A model generated the notes under the pieces. The model saw only the letters and a program-made list of their open reading frames with translations, ran no database searches and had not been told where the DNA came from. A program made the position numbers and the translations under genes. DNA of 64,000 bases from Hongsoonwoonella zoysiae (GTDB taxonomy: Bacteria; Pseudomonadota; Alphaproteobacteria; Rhizobiales; Stappiaceae), in contig NZ_JABRXF010000003.1 of NCBI RefSeq assembly GCF_013266695.1, forward strand, positions 248,001 to 312,000, read 5' to 3'. Positions 28,368 to 37,918 of this stretch are shown here, in pieces (within the stretch, counting starts at the first letter, position 1; every line of letters starts with the position of its first letter).

Positions 28368-29996
28368 TCAGCTTTCGTCCGTATGAACAATTTCGCGGGT
28401 CTCGCGGAAGCGGATATCGGGGTTTTTCTCGCCGATGTAATTCACCTCCCAGGCACTCTTGAAGAGGAATACCGGCTTGTCGTCCCGGTCGTTCGCTACG
28501 TTCAGGCGGTTGCCTTCCAGAAATTTCTTCAGCACCAGTTCGTCGTCCGCTTCGATCCAGCGGGCGGTATTGTATTGAACGGCATCAAAGCCGATTTCCG
28601 TCGAATATTCCTGGCGAAGACGCTCCACCACGACATCGAGTTGTAGCACACCGACGACGCCGACGATCCAATTCGAGCCGATGGCCGGCTTGAAGATCTG
28701 AACGAGGCCCTCTTCCGCCAGATCTTCAAGGCCCTGGCGCATCTGCTTGACGCGCATGGTGTCCGACAGGCGCACGCGGCGCAGAACTTCCGGCGCGAAA
28801 GCGGGAAGGCCCGTCACGTGAATGTCCTCACCCTCCGTCAGCGTATCGCCGACGCGAAGCTGGCCGTGATTGGGAATGCCGATCACATCTCCGGGATAGG
28901 CCGTTTCCGCGATCTCGCGCTCTTCGGCGAAGAAAAAGATCGGCGCGGACACGGCAATCTGCTTGCCGGCGCGCACGTGCTTTAACTTCATGCCGCGCTT
29001 GAAGGTGCCGGAGCAAAGCCTGACGAAGGCGATCCGGTCCCGGTGCTTGGGGTCCATATTCGCCTGCACCTTGAAGACAAAGCCCGAAACCTTGTCTTCA
29101 TCGGGTAAGATGCGCCTGCCGGTCGCGGGTTGCGAATGGGGCGAAGGGCCAAACCTGGCGATAAAGGAGATCAACTCCTCGATCCCGTAGTCGCGAAGGG
29201 CGGAGCCGAAGAAAACGGGCGTCATATGGCCTTCCATGAAGGCCTCGCGGTCGAACTCCGGATAGGCTTCCGATCCAAGCTCGACGTTCTCGGTCAACTC
29301 TTCCATGACCCGGTCGAAGACCACGCCGGTCAGTTGTTCGTCATCCAGGCCGGAAACCGGCTTCACCGTGTCGAACGGTCCGCCGCGACCGCCGCTTGCG
29401 GTGCGGAAAAGCTTGTTCTTCCAGTCGTATACGCCGAAGAAATCGGAACCCATGCCGACGGGCCACGTCATCGGCGTGACGTCCAGCGCAAGCGCCTCCT
29501 GAATTTCGTCGAGCGCCTCCAGCGGATGACGTCCCTCACGGTCGATCTTGTTGACGAAAGTGATGATCGGGATATCCCGCAAGCGGCAAACCTCGAAAAG
29601 CTTGCGGGTCTGCGCCTCAATGCCCTTGGCCGCGTCGATGACCATGATCGCGGCATCCACCGCCGTCAGCGTACGGTAGGTATCTTCGGAAAAGTCTTCG
29701 TGGCCCGGCGTGTCCAGCAGATTGAAGACGATACCGTCCCGCTCGAACGTCATGACAGAGGACGAGACGGAAATGCCGCGTTCCTGTTCGATCTTCATCC
29801 AGTCCGAACGTGCCCTGCGCCGCTCGCCGCGCGCGCGCACCTGCCCCGCCGCCCGGATAGCGCCGCCGGACAGAAGCAGCTTTTCCGTCAGCGTCGTCTT
29901 GCCGGCGTCCGGATGCGAGATGATGGCGAAGGTACGCCGGTTCTCGTAAGGGATCGCGCTCGCTTTCGCGACAGGTTCGGCGTCGATGACGCTCAT
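28368..29996 (-). CDS. prfC: peptide chain release factor 3
   Basis: Translational GTPase of 542 aa that recycles RF1/RF2 from the ribosome. Seen: G1 SHPDAGKTTLTE at ~27-38, the RF3-specific GAIRAAGQVRAR segment, G2 region GISVSSS, G3 DTPGHEDFSEDTYR, G4 NKIDREGR, and the RF3 C-terminal domain. A textbook AGGAGGCAAC ribosome site precedes the ATG. Length is normal (~530). Single gene with its own flanks. Confidence 0.95.
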   Translation of the reverse strand: MSVIDAEPVAKASAIPYENRRTFAIISHPDAGKTTLTEKLLLSGGAIRAAGQVRARGERRRARSDWMKIEQERGISVSSSVMTFERDGIVFNLLDTPGHEDFSEDTYRTLTAVDAAIMVIDAAKGIEAQTRKLFEVCRLRDIPIITFVNKIDREGRHPLEALDEIQEALALDVTPMTWPVGMGSDFFGVYDWKNKLFRTASGGRGGPFDTVKPVSGLDDEQLTGVVFDRVMEELTENVELGSEAYPEFDREAFMEGHMTPVFFGSALRDYGIEELISFIARFGPSPHSQPATGRRILPDEDKVSGFVFKVQANMDPKHRDRIAFVRLCSGTFKRGMKLKHVRAGKQIAVSAPIFFFAEEREIAETAYPGDVIGIPNHGQLRVGDTLTEGEDIHVTGLPAFAPEVLRRVRLSDTMRVKQMRQGLEDLAEEGLVQIFKPAIGSNWIVGVVGVLQLDVVVERLRQEYSTEIGFDAVQYNTARWIEADDELVLKKFLEGNRLNVANDRDDKPVFLFKSAWEVNYIGEKNPDIRFRETREIVHTDES

Positions 29997-30210
29997 GTTG
30001 CCTCCTGAAACACTGAAAAAGGCGGCGGCGAACGGAGATAGGCTGGATATTCATCCGCACGCGCAGGAATCCGCTGCCACATATGGCGCTTCCTTTGCCG
30101 CCGTCATAGTGGAGAGCGGCGAAAAATGCCAGTCCCACCTATTTGACGAAACCACCAATTGACCTAACGTCCGGGAGATTTTCGCTTCAATTGTCAGGAT
30201 TTTCTCAAAG

Positions 30211-30789
30211 GTGAACCATCGAGCCGCGACGTCCCGCCCCCTCCCCATTATTCTGACAGGCGCTTTCCTGCTCGCCCTGACCGCTGCCATCCTGCTTGCC
30301 ATGGGCCGGGTGCCGATCTGCACCTGCGGCGAGATAAAGCTCTGGACCGGCGACGTGACCTCGTCTGACAACTCCCAGCATATCGCCGACTGGTACACCC
30401 CCTCGCATATCATCCACGGCTTTCTGTTCTATTGGTTCGCCTGGCTGATTTTTCCGAAAATGGCCGTCGGCTGGCGGTTGATTCTTGCGATCATCGTCGA
30501 AGCCTCATGGGAAATCCTGGAAAACAGCCCCATGATCATCGACCGCTATCGGGAGGCGACGATCGCGCTCGGTTATACCGGCGACAGCGTGTTGAACTCG
30601 GTATTCGATATTATCTGGATGATCGTCGGCTTCGCTCTCGCCTGGCGCGTGCCGGTTTGGCTGACCGTGACAATCGCGCTTTTCTTCGAGGTGCTGACGG
30701 CAGCCCTCATCAGGGACAATCTGACGCTCAACGTCGTCATGCTCATCTGGCCAATCGAGGCCATCAAGACCTGGCAGACGGGCGCTTGA
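30211..30789 (+). CDS. UPF0314 / DUF2585 membrane protein
   Basis: Inner-membrane protein of 192 aa found mainly in Rhizobiales. Seen: the conserved [19 protein letters not shown] and [24 protein letters not shown] motifs, followed by four to five hydrophobic helices with the conserved [10 protein letters not shown] and IIDRYREAT segments. Start is GTG at 30211. Function unknown; it converges on the potassium channel gene with only 3 bases between the ends. Confidence 0.9.
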   Translation: MNHRAATSRPLPIILTGAFLLALTAAILLAMGRVPICTCGEIKLWTGDVTSSDNSQHIADWYTPSHIIHGFLFYWFAWLIFPKMAVGWRLILAIIVEASWEILENSPMIIDRYREATIALGYTGDSVLNSVFDIIWMIVGFALAWRVPVWLTVTIALFFEVLTAALIRDNLTLNVVMLIWPIEAIKTWQTGA

Positions 30790-30792
30790 AGG

Positions 30793-31206
30793 TTACGAGT
30801 CGCCGCCGAAGACCTCATTCACGACGTTGACGACAAGCGCCGTCGTCCAGCCGAACATGATGAGGCCGATGGACGCCTGAAAGGACGCGACAAGCCGCCA
30901 GTCGTTTTCCAGCACGATGTCGCCGTAACCGAGGGTGGTGAAGGTCACCATCGAGAAGTAGAGCGCGGTCGACAGATCTTCTATCGCCCCCTGCCCTTCG
31001 TAAACCAATGCCCAGATCAGGGCTTCAAGAACACTGGCGATGAACATCAGGAACACGAAAAGCGCCACGATCAGCGTGCCGCGCAGTTTTTTGGGGCGGG
31101 TGCGCGTATGGCGATGCACGAACGAAAGGCCGGCGAACATGAAGCCTGCGTGGATGAACGTCGTGGCAAGGATCATGCCGGCAATGAAACCCGTTACATT
31201 GACCAC
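30793..31206 (-). CDS. two-TM potassium channel (Ion_trans_2 / Kch-type)
   Basis: Inner-membrane channel subunit of 137 aa. Seen: two main helices around a pore loop with TTLGYGD, the K+ selectivity filter, near residues 92-98; an additional N-terminal hydrophobic helix is also present. There is no RCK or cNMP domain, so it probably forms a simple ungated or voltage-insensitive tetramer. I chose GTG 31206 because GGGAGAG lies just before it; the upstream ATG at 31239 sits inside a strong terminator hairpin and has no ribosome site. Confidence 0.8.
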   Translation of the reverse strand: MVNVTGFIAGMILATTFIHAGFMFAGLSFVHRHTRTRPKKLRGTLIVALFVFLMFIASVLEALIWALVYEGQGAIEDLSTALYFSMVTFTTLGYGDIVLENDWRLVASFQASIGLIMFGWTTALVVNVVNEVFGGDS

Positions 31207-31230
31207 CGAGCTCTCCCGTTCATGAACAAA

Positions 31231-31262
31231 GGGCGGCATTCCGCCGCTCCGGAATGCCGCCC
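31231..31262. terminator. bidirectional terminator downstream of SSADH gene
   Basis: Perfect 12-bp stem GGGCGGCATTCC / GGAATGCCGCCC with an eight-base loop. On the minus strand it ends in TTTGTT after the SSADH gene; on the plus strand in TTTCTTTC. It should end the long minus-strand catabolic transcript and insulate the channel gene. Confidence 0.8.
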
Positions 31263-31289
31263 TTTCTTTCTAACCGGGATTTTTAAAAA

Positions 31290-32774
31290 TCAAATACCGC
31301 CGAGGCACATGTATTTGATCTCAAGAAAATCATCGACGCCGTATTTCGACCCTTCACGGCCGAGGCCCGACTGCTTGACGCCGCCGAACGGCGCCACTTC
31401 CGTCGAGATAAGGCCCGTGTTGACACCGACCATGCCGTATTCCAGCGCCTCTGCCACCTTCCAGACCCGCGACAGGTCGCGGGCGTAGAAATAGGAGGCG
31501 AGGCCGAATTCGGTGTCATTGGCCTGCTCGATCACCTCATCCACCGTCTCGAAGCGGAAAAGCGGTGCGACAGGGCCGAAAGTTTCCTCGCGCGCGACCT
31601 TCATTTCCTTCGTTACCTGGGTCAGCACCGTTGGTTGGAAGAAGGTGCCGCCGCGCTCGTCCGGCTTACCGCCGGTCACGACCTTGGCTCCCTTGGAGAG
31701 CGCGTCCTCGATATGATCCTTCACCTTCTCAAGGCCTTGCTCGTCGATAAGCGGGCCCGTCGTCACGCCTTCCTCAAAGCCGCTGCCGACCTTCAGGCTC
31801 TCGGAAACCTTCTTGGCAAGCTTTTCGGCAAATTCCTCGTAAACGCCGGCCTGAACATAAAGCCTGTTGGCGCAAACGCAGGTCTGGCCCGCATTGCGGT
31901 ATTTGGAAATCATCGCCCCTTCGACAGCAGCATCCACATCCGCGTCGTCGAAGACGATGAAGGGCGCATTGCCGCCAAGTTCCAGCGACACCTTCTTGAT
32001 CTGCTCCGCACTCTGGCGCATGAGGATGCGCCCCACCTCGGTGGAACCGGTGAAGGTGATCTTGCGCACCTTGTCGTTGCCGCAAAGCTCCTTGCCGATG
32101 GCCGGGCCATCCGTGCCGATGACGACATTGAAAACGCCTGCGGGAATGCCCGCACGCTCTGCCAGAACCGCGATCGCTATCGCCGAAAGCGGCGTCTGTT
32201 CGGCCGGTTTTGAAATCACGGTGCAGCCTACCGCAATGGCGGGCGCGACCTTGCGGGTGATCATAGCGTTCGGGAAGTTCCAGGGCGTGATCGCGCCGAC
32301 GACGCCGACCGGCTGCTTGAGAACGACGATGCGCTTGTCCGGCTGGTGGCCGGGGATCGTGTCGCCGTAAACGCGCTTGGCTTCCTCCGCGAACCATTCG
32401 ATGAAGGAAGCGCCATAAACGATCTCTCCCTTCGCTTCCGCCAGAGGCTTGCCCATCTCCGCGGTCAGGATCAGCGCAAGGTCATCCGCATTGGCAAGCA
32501 GCAGGTCGTTCCACATGCGCATGGCGAGCGAACGTTCCTTCGCCGTTTTCGCCGCCCAATCCTTCTGCGCGTCATAGGCGGCATCGATCGCACGCGTCGT
32601 TTCCTCGACGCCCATGTCCGGCAGTTCGGCCAGGACGGCCCCGGTTGCCGGGTCGGTCACCTCGAAGGTCTTGCCGGAGGCGGCTTCAGCCACCCATTTC
32701 CCGCCGACATAGCCCTTGGCAGTCAGCAGTTCGGGATCCTTGAGGCGGGCGAGAAGTTCGCTGGAAATCGACAT
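31290..32774 (-). CDS. gabD: succinate-semialdehyde dehydrogenase (GabD-like)
   Basis: NAD(P)-dependent aldehyde dehydrogenase of 494 aa. Seen: the cofactor segment TPWNFPNAMITRKVAPAIAVGCT (163-185), FTGSTEVGR (241-249), catalytic Glu in LELGGNAPF (E265) and catalytic Cys in AGQTCVCANR (C299). The second Cys at 301 matches the redox-sensitive pair of GabD. Ribosome site GGAGGAAGC precedes ATG 32774. It oxidises succinate semialdehyde (or glutarate semialdehyde) to the dicarboxylate and would be the final step of the amine/guanidino pathway encoded upstream on the same strand. Confidence 0.88.
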   Translation of the reverse strand: MSISSELLARLKDPELLTAKGYVGGKWVAEAASGKTFEVTDPATGAVLAELPDMGVEETTRAIDAAYDAQKDWAAKTAKERSLAMRMWNDLLLANADDLALILTAEMGKPLAEAKGEIVYGASFIEWFAEEAKRVYGDTIPGHQPDKRIVVLKQPVGVVGAITPWNFPNAMITRKVAPAIAVGCTVISKPAEQTPLSAIAIAVLAERAGIPAGVFNVVIGTDGPAIGKELCGNDKVRKITFTGSTEVGRILMRQSAEQIKKVSLELGGNAPFIVFDDADVDAAVEGAMISKYRNAGQTCVCANRLYVQAGVYEEFAEKLAKKVSESLKVGSGFEEGVTTGPLIDEQGLEKVKDHIEDALSKGAKVVTGGKPDERGGTFFQPTVLTQVTKEMKVAREETFGPVAPLFRFETVDEVIEQANDTEFGLASYFYARDLSRVWKVAEALEYGMVGVNTGLISTEVAPFGGVKQSGLGREGSKYGVDDFLEIKYMCLGGI

Positions 32775-32934
32775 CTTTGCTTCCTCCCCGGCGCGCCGTC
32801 GTCCAAGCGGTAGATCTTCGCTCGCAGCGCGTCGTTTCGTGTTCAACTCATGAGATGAGATAGGGTGAACCACCCGCTGGCCAATGCGTCAAGCCGCAAG
32901 CCGCGACGTTATCGATGAAATTGCCCGTACAGCC

Positions 32935-34197
32935 TCACAACGGGATTTCCAGGTGGAAAGTCGCGCCACGGCCCTTGCCCTCGCTCTCCGCCCAAACGCG
33001 CCCGCCGTGCGCCTCCGCAATCTCGCGAACGTTCGAAAGTCCGAGTCCGACAGAAGCTTCTCCCGCCGTGGGTTTGGCCGAAAGCGGCTGAAAGGGCTGG
33101 AACGCCCGTTGCAGGTCTTCCTGCGTCATGCCTTGTCCTTGATCGCGAACCGAAATGCAGAGGCGGTTGCCCGCCTTCCCCCATTCGATCTCGACACCCG
33201 AACCGGAGTGGGAATATTTGATCGCATTGCTGACGAGGTTGTCGACGGCATCGAGCAGCAGGTCTTCATCGCACGAACACCGGGTGCAAGCGCCATCCTT
33301 CGTGCTGATGGAAATCTGTTTACGGTCCGCCGCCGAGCGATTCACTTCGACGGCGGTAGAGACCAGCACGCCAATGTCGACGCTCACCGGGTTGATCGAC
33401 AAGGAAGAGGTTTCGCGTCGCACTTCCTGCAGGGTCGAACCGATCCGCGCCGACATCCGATCGGCGCTGGCGACCACTCTGTCGGCGTTTGCAATTGCCC
33501 GTTCGATATTTGGCTCCGCGCGGCAAAGATGCGTCTTGATCAGTTCCGCCTGACTCGTGATCGCGGCAAGGGGATTGCGAAGGTCATGCGCGATCATGCC
33601 GAGCAGCCTTGTCTTGAACGCATTTGCCGCCCGCAACGCCTGATAACGCCTGCGAAGCCTCGTCGAACTTTCGCGAAGATCGACGATGAGGCGCTCACGC
33701 AATTCAGCCGCCGCCACCTGGCGCCGCTCCGCCTCCACACGCTGTCCGAATATCCGCACCAGACTTTCAGCAAATGCTGAATCGCGGATCGGCGATTCGG
33801 AAAAAACGGCCAGATGCCCGCCCACCATGTCGCCCTCCGCGAAAAGCGGCACGCCTACATAGCTGCTAAAGCCTTCTTCTCGGGGAAAGCGCTCGGCAAG
33901 ATCGCAAGGAATGACAATACGCTGTCCGGAATAGACGACGCCGCAGGGCGTGCCCGCCAGGTCGTAGGATATATCCTCAACCTCCGCGCCGTCCCTCAGC
34001 GCAAAGATGGCCCGCGCGCTTTTTACCGGCTCGCCTTCGCCAACCGTGATCAGGGCAAGCGAAACGTCCATAGCCTCCTGAAGGGCCGCCACAAGCGCCT
34101 TCAGAAACGGGACGCCGACCTCACCGGAGATGCTTTCCGCGATTCGCAGCAGCAGATCCGTCCGCGATGTCGCAAGCGCTGAAGGAGGTGTAGACAC
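32935..34197 (-). CDS. GAF-domain sensor histidine kinase
   Basis: Cytoplasmic kinase of 420 aa without membrane segments. An N-terminal GAF domain (~15-160) is followed by HisKA (H-box IAHDLRNPL), then HATPase with N-box DNLVSNAIKYS, G1 VRDQGQGM and G2 GLGLSNVREIAEAHGG. Autophosphorylation motifs are complete. No response regulator is adjacent, so its partner lies elsewhere. GTG 34197 is chosen for its AGGAG site with 5-base spacing; another GTG at 34287 is possible. It sits between the omega-amidase-like and SSADH genes on the same strand. Confidence 0.85.
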   Translation of the reverse strand: MSTPPSALATSRTDLLLRIAESISGEVGVPFLKALVAALQEAMDVSLALITVGEGEPVKSARAIFALRDGAEVEDISYDLAGTPCGVVYSGQRIVIPCDLAERFPREEGFSSYVGVPLFAEGDMVGGHLAVFSESPIRDSAFAESLVRIFGQRVEAERRQVAAAELRERLIVDLRESSTRLRRRYQALRAANAFKTRLLGMIAHDLRNPLAAITSQAELIKTHLCRAEPNIERAIANADRVVASADRMSARIGSTLQEVRRETSSLSINPVSVDIGVLVSTAVEVNRSAADRKQISISTKDGACTRCSCDEDLLLDAVDNLVSNAIKYSHSGSGVEIEWGKAGNRLCISVRDQGQGMTQEDLQRAFQPFQPLSAKPTAGEASVGLGLSNVREIAEAHGGRVWAESEGKGRGATFHLEIPL

Positions 34198-34335
34198 CAA
34201 AGCTCCTGATCGATCGTCAGCCGATTGATTTCTCAGGACCTTACGACGCGTCGCGCTCTTGGTAAATTCTTTATCGTCAAATTTCACAAGACGATGAGGG
34301 TGCGGCGCAATATGCCGCAGTCCCGAACCTCGTGG

Positions 34336-35121
34336 TTATCCGCCCGTGTGAAGGCGCAATTCACTCAAGTAAGGGTTCTGCTCCCGGCTGGCGTCATATG
34401 CGCCTTTGTCCAATTCAGCGCAAATGACCGCCGGACCAGCCTCAGCAGCCTGAGCAAGCAGCGCCCCGTCCGGCGCGGCAATGCAGGAAAGGCCCTGGTA
34501 GGAAAACCTGGCATCGCTTCCAGCGTGATTGGCGTAGACAACGAAAACCTGGTTCTCAAAGGCGCGCACCGGGATGACCGACGTCGCGATGAAACGCCCG
34601 CCATCGCTCTGCGGCAATGCTGTCGGGACGAGAATTGCCTCCGCCCCCCGCAACGCCAGATCGCGCACGCGTTCGGGAAACTCCACGTCGAAACAGATAA
34701 GCAGGCCGAAGCGCATGCCCTTGTAGTCGAAAAGGGGTGGCGCGCCACAACCCGGCCGAAAAAGCGCTTTCTCGTAGTCGCCGTAAAGCTGAATCTTGTT
34801 GTAACTCGAAACCGTTCCGTCCGGCGCGATGAAGGCGCAAGAATTGTAGGCGATACCGTCTTCGACAAGCGGCAGTCCGATGACGAGCGCCACGCCGAAT
34901 TCCGCCGAAACAGCCTTCAGGCGCGCAATCGCCGGCCCATCGATGGGTTCAGCGAGTGCGCGAATTTCGTCTCCCAGGCCATAGCCTGTCGTTGCCAGTT
35001 CGGGGAAGACCGCGATATCCGCACCTTTCGATCGCGCCTGCCGCACGATATCTGCAATCGCCGCGAGGCGTGCATCCACGTCTTCAAGCTCAGCCGGCAT
35101 CTGGCAAGCGACGATCTTCAT
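34336..35121 (-). CDS. nitrilase-superfamily amidase (omega-amidase / 5-aminovaleramidase DavA-like)
   Basis: Cytoplasmic C-N hydrolase of 261 aa. The catalytic triad is visible: Glu41 in FPELATTGYG, Lys109 in YNKIQLYG and Cys143 in LICFDVEFPE. The FDVEFPE region, the ENQVFVVYANHAG segment and the C-terminal NPYLSELR are like DavA-type amidases, which hydrolyse 5-aminovaleramide and related omega-amino or omega-guanidino amides. Neighbouring ureohydrolase and SSADH genes make 4-guanidinobutyramide a reasonable substrate, but this is inferred. Its ATG overlaps the permease stop by four bases. Confidence 0.82.
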   Translation of the reverse strand: MKIVACQMPAELEDVDARLAAIADIVRQARSKGADIAVFPELATTGYGLGDEIRALAEPIDGPAIARLKAVSAEFGVALVIGLPLVEDGIAYNSCAFIAPDGTVSSYNKIQLYGDYEKALFRPGCGAPPLFDYKGMRFGLLICFDVEFPERVRDLALRGAEAILVPTALPQSDGGRFIATSVIPVRAFENQVFVVYANHAGSDARFSYQGLSCIAAPDGALLAQAAEAGPAVICAELDKGAYDASREQNPYLSELRLHTGG

Positions 35122-35924
35122 CCCTTGTCTCCTTCCGACCACGCACCGAGAAGTTTCGGCAGATCGCCAAAACGCGCCACGAGCCCGAAGACGACGACCG
35201 CGACCAGGACAAAGAAGACCGAGACGCTCGCCATCGTCGGCGTATAGCCATAGCGAAGGGCATTGAAGATCTTGATCGGGATCGTTTCAAGCGTGAAGCC
35301 GACCGTCATATAGGCAACGATATATTCATTGAGCGACAGCACGAAGGCGAAAGCGAAGCCCGAAATTATGTAGGGCCGCACGAGCGGGAAAACGACGGTT
35401 TTCAAAAGCGTGCGGTCGTCCGCGCCCATCGTCATTCCGGCTTCGATGATCTCCCGGTCGATGGTGGCGAAACCGAGCGTGACGGTCACGAGCGGCAGGC
35501 TGACGAAAAAGATACCGTGGCTTATGACGACCGTCCACGGCTGGCCGTAGAAGCCGGTCGTCGCCCAGAAGCTCAGCGCGCCAAGCGCGGTGATTACCGG
35601 CGGCAGGATGAAGGGGGCGAGGCCCAGCACCTCCACGATCCGCGCCCAGGGCGCTACGCGACGCCACAAAAACCAGGCGATCGGCACCGCTATAGACACG
35701 CTGATCGCCGCCGCCGCAGTGGCCACAAGGACCGAATGGACGAGCGCCGCCCGCCAGCCGTCGTCGGTGAAGGCCTGCGCATACCATTCGAGAGAAAACC
35801 CTTGAGGCGGGAAGGCAAGCGTCTTCTTTTCATTGAGCGCGACGCCTGCGATCACCAGGATCGGCAGTGTCATGAAGGCGGCAAGGGCTGAAAGAAACAG
35901 CCGTTTCAGCCAGACCGCGCTCAC
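35118..35924 (-). CDS. ABC transporter permease (PotC-like, spermidine/putrescine type)
   Basis: Inner-membrane permease of 268 aa with six helices. The EAA loop EAGMTMGADDRTLLKTVVFPLVRP binds the ATPase. Start is GTG 35924, which overlaps the PotB-like stop (GTGA) and follows AGGGGGCAGGG; a longer frame to 36068 lies inside the preceding gene. Part of a four-component polyamine/amino-compound importer. Confidence 0.88.
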   Translation of the reverse strand: MSAVWLKRLFLSALAAFMTLPILVIAGVALNEKKTLAFPPQGFSLEWYAQAFTDDGWRAALVHSVLVATAAAAISVSIAVPIAWFLWRRVAPWARIVEVLGLAPFILPPVITALGALSFWATTGFYGQPWTVVISHGIFFVSLPLVTVTLGFATIDREIIEAGMTMGADDRTLLKTVVFPLVRPYIISGFAFAFVLSLNEYIVAYMTVGFTLETIPIKIFNALRYGYTPTMASVSVFFVLVAVVVFGLVARFGDLPKLLGAWSEGDKG

Positions 35925-36775
35925 TGCCCTGCCCCCTTTCGGTTTAGCGCCGCTACGATAACGACGAGAGAAAGGCTCGCCACCACGAGAAAAACAGCCA
36001 TGGCGGCCGCAAAGGGCATGTTCGACTGATAGACCGCCTGATCCGTGATCAGCACGGAAAGCGTCCAATGCTGCGGGCGGCCAAGGATTTGCGGCAGTAG
36101 ATAGGCGCCGAGCGCAAAGATGAAGACGATGATGAAAGTGGCGATCAGCGTCTTGCGCAAGACGGGCAGGACGACCGTGGAGAACGCTTTCAAAGGCGAT
36201 GCGCCAAGCGTTCGCGAAGCTTCCATTAACGACGGGTCAAGCCGCGAGAACGAGGGATAAAGCACGAGTACCGTGTAAGGAAACGCCTGATAGACGAGTC
36301 CGGTGAGGACAGCGGCGAAGCCGGGCGTCCATGCATCGGGACGGTCCATGACGCCAATAGCCACCAGAAGATTGGAAAGCCCGGCGGTGCGGCTCAAAAG
36401 GGTCGACCACGCAAAACCTATGATGACTTCGGATAGCGAAAGAACGCCAAGCAGCGCGACCAGCCAGAAGACCTGCGCCTTTCGCGATAGCTTCGTCAAA
36501 AAATAGGTGAAAGGTACGCCGAGCAGGAGACAAACCGCGGAAACAAGACCTGCAAGGACCAGCGAAAAAACCAGCACCTCGCCGAAGAATACGGAGAGGA
36601 AACGTCCGTAATTGGCGAAAGTGAAGGCAGGCTCGTAAAAGCCGCCCTGCACCCTTCGAAAGAACGATACCGCCACCATGATGGCGAAAGGCACGACGAA
36701 AAAAAGACCCAGCATGAACGCCGGATAGGCGATCGGGAAATAATCCGCAGCGCGTTCGGGAGGGGTGCGGCGCAT
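35921..36775 (-). CDS. ABC transporter permease (PotB-like)
   Basis: Inner-membrane permease of 284 aa with six helices, EAA loop EASRTLGASPLKAFSTVVLPVLRK. It overlaps the PotC-like gene by four bases and begins 4 bases after the ATPase stop, so the genes are closely packed. Substrate type is inferred from family (polyamine, opine or related amino compound). Confidence 0.88.
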   Translation of the reverse strand: MRRTPPERAADYFPIAYPAFMLGLFFVVPFAIMVAVSFFRRVQGGFYEPAFTFANYGRFLSVFFGEVLVFSLVLAGLVSAVCLLLGVPFTYFLTKLSRKAQVFWLVALLGVLSLSEVIIGFAWSTLLSRTAGLSNLLVAIGVMDRPDAWTPGFAAVLTGLVYQAFPYTVLVLYPSFSRLDPSLMEASRTLGASPLKAFSTVVLPVLRKTLIATFIIVFIFALGAYLLPQILGRPQHWTLSVLITDQAVYQSNMPFAAAMAVFLVVASLSLVVIVAALNRKGAGQ

Positions 36776-36779
36776 GGTA

Positions 36780-37817
36780 TTATCCCCTCCCGCTTTCGAA
36801 GACGACGCAGGCTTCGGCGGGGATCGTCAGGCCCACCGTATCGCCGACCCTGCAATCTGGCCGCGCCTGGGGCGAAGCAACCACCACATAGTGCGCACCC
36901 TCGCTGTCGAGATGGATTTCGATACTTGCGCCCATGTCACGAATGAAGCCGACCCTTGCATGGATCGGCGCGTCTTCGCGCGATGTCACCATAACCTCTT
37001 CAGGACGCACGGAAATTCGGCCGCCGGACCCGACCAGAGAAAGCCCGGGTATCCGACCGCCCGGCACAAGCGCGTCAGGACCATCCGCCTTCGCGTCGAT
37101 GAGGTTCGCCTGGCCAAGGAAATCCGCGACGAAGGAATTGGCCGGATTACGGTACATATCTATGGGCGCCGCCATCTGCTGGATACGCCCCTCAGACATG
37201 ACGACGATCTGGTCCGACATGCTCATCGCTTCGCGCTGGTCGTGCGTGACGACGATCGTGGTAATGCCAAGCTGCTGCTGCAGCTGGCGTAGTTCGACCT
37301 GCATGGCTTCGCGCAGCTTGGCGTCGAGCGCGGACAAAGGCTCATCGAGCAGGAAAAGCTTCGGCGAGACCGCGAGCGCGCGAGCAATGGCGACACGCTG
37401 ACGCTGGCCACCCGAAAGCTGGGTTATCGCGCGCTGTTCGATGCCCGGCAGATGCACAAGCTCGAGAAGTTCCTTCACGCGCGCGCCCTGTTCGGAAGAC
37501 GACCGCCCGCGAATGCGCAAGGGATAAGCGATGTTTTCGCCGACGGACAGATGCGGGAAAAGCGCAAGAGACTGGAACACCATCCCGAAATCGCGCTTGT
37601 GGGCAGGTGTGGAGTTAAGCCGGTTTCCATCGACCGAGATGACACCGGATGTCGGCTCCTCAAGGCCTGCGATCATGCGCAGGAGCGTGGTTTTGCCGCA
37701 ACCCGACGGGCCGAGAAGGCAAACGAACGTGCCTTGAGGCACCGTCAGGCTGACATCGTCGACGGCAGCGACAGCCCCGAACCGCTTGGTTATGCGATTA
37801 AGCTCAAGACCCGACAT
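36780..37817 (-). CDS. ABC transporter ATPase (PotA-like)
   Basis: ATPase of 345 aa. Seen: Walker A GPSGCGKTT (~35-43), signature LSGGQRQRVAIARAL, Walker B LFLLDEPLSALD and switch His region VVTHDQREAMSMSD, followed by a TOBE-type regulatory domain (~245-345). Typical of PotA/CysA-like importers. It powers the two permeases that follow it. Confidence 0.92.
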   Translation of the reverse strand: MSGLELNRITKRFGAVAAVDDVSLTVPQGTFVCLLGPSGCGKTTLLRMIAGLEEPTSGVISVDGNRLNSTPAHKRDFGMVFQSLALFPHLSVGENIAYPLRIRGRSSSEQGARVKELLELVHLPGIEQRAITQLSGGQRQRVAIARALAVSPKLFLLDEPLSALDAKLREAMQVELRQLQQQLGITTIVVTHDQREAMSMSDQIVVMSEGRIQQMAAPIDMYRNPANSFVADFLGQANLIDAKADGPDALVPGGRIPGLSLVGSGGRISVRPEEVMVTSREDAPIHARVGFIRDMGASIEIHLDSEGAHYVVVASPQARPDCRVGDTVGLTIPAEACVVFESGRG

Positions 37818-37850
37818 TCATTCATCCGTTGTTCAAGCGGCATTGCTGGC

Positions 37851-37896
37851 CCGCTCGCCCGACCCGGCCATGGTCAACGCCAGACCGGGCGAGCGG
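37851..37896 (-). promoter_or_regulatory. intercistronic stem-loop between binding protein and ATPase genes
   Basis: Perfect 11-bp arms CCGCTCGCCCG / CGGGCGAGCGG around 24 bases; the stem extends imperfectly to ~17 bp. On the coding (minus) strand there is no following T-run, so it probably stabilises the binding-protein mRNA instead of ending it. On the plus strand it is followed by five T. Confidence 0.7.
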
Positions 37897-37918
37897 TTTT
37901 TCAATTCGCGTCAAGCCA

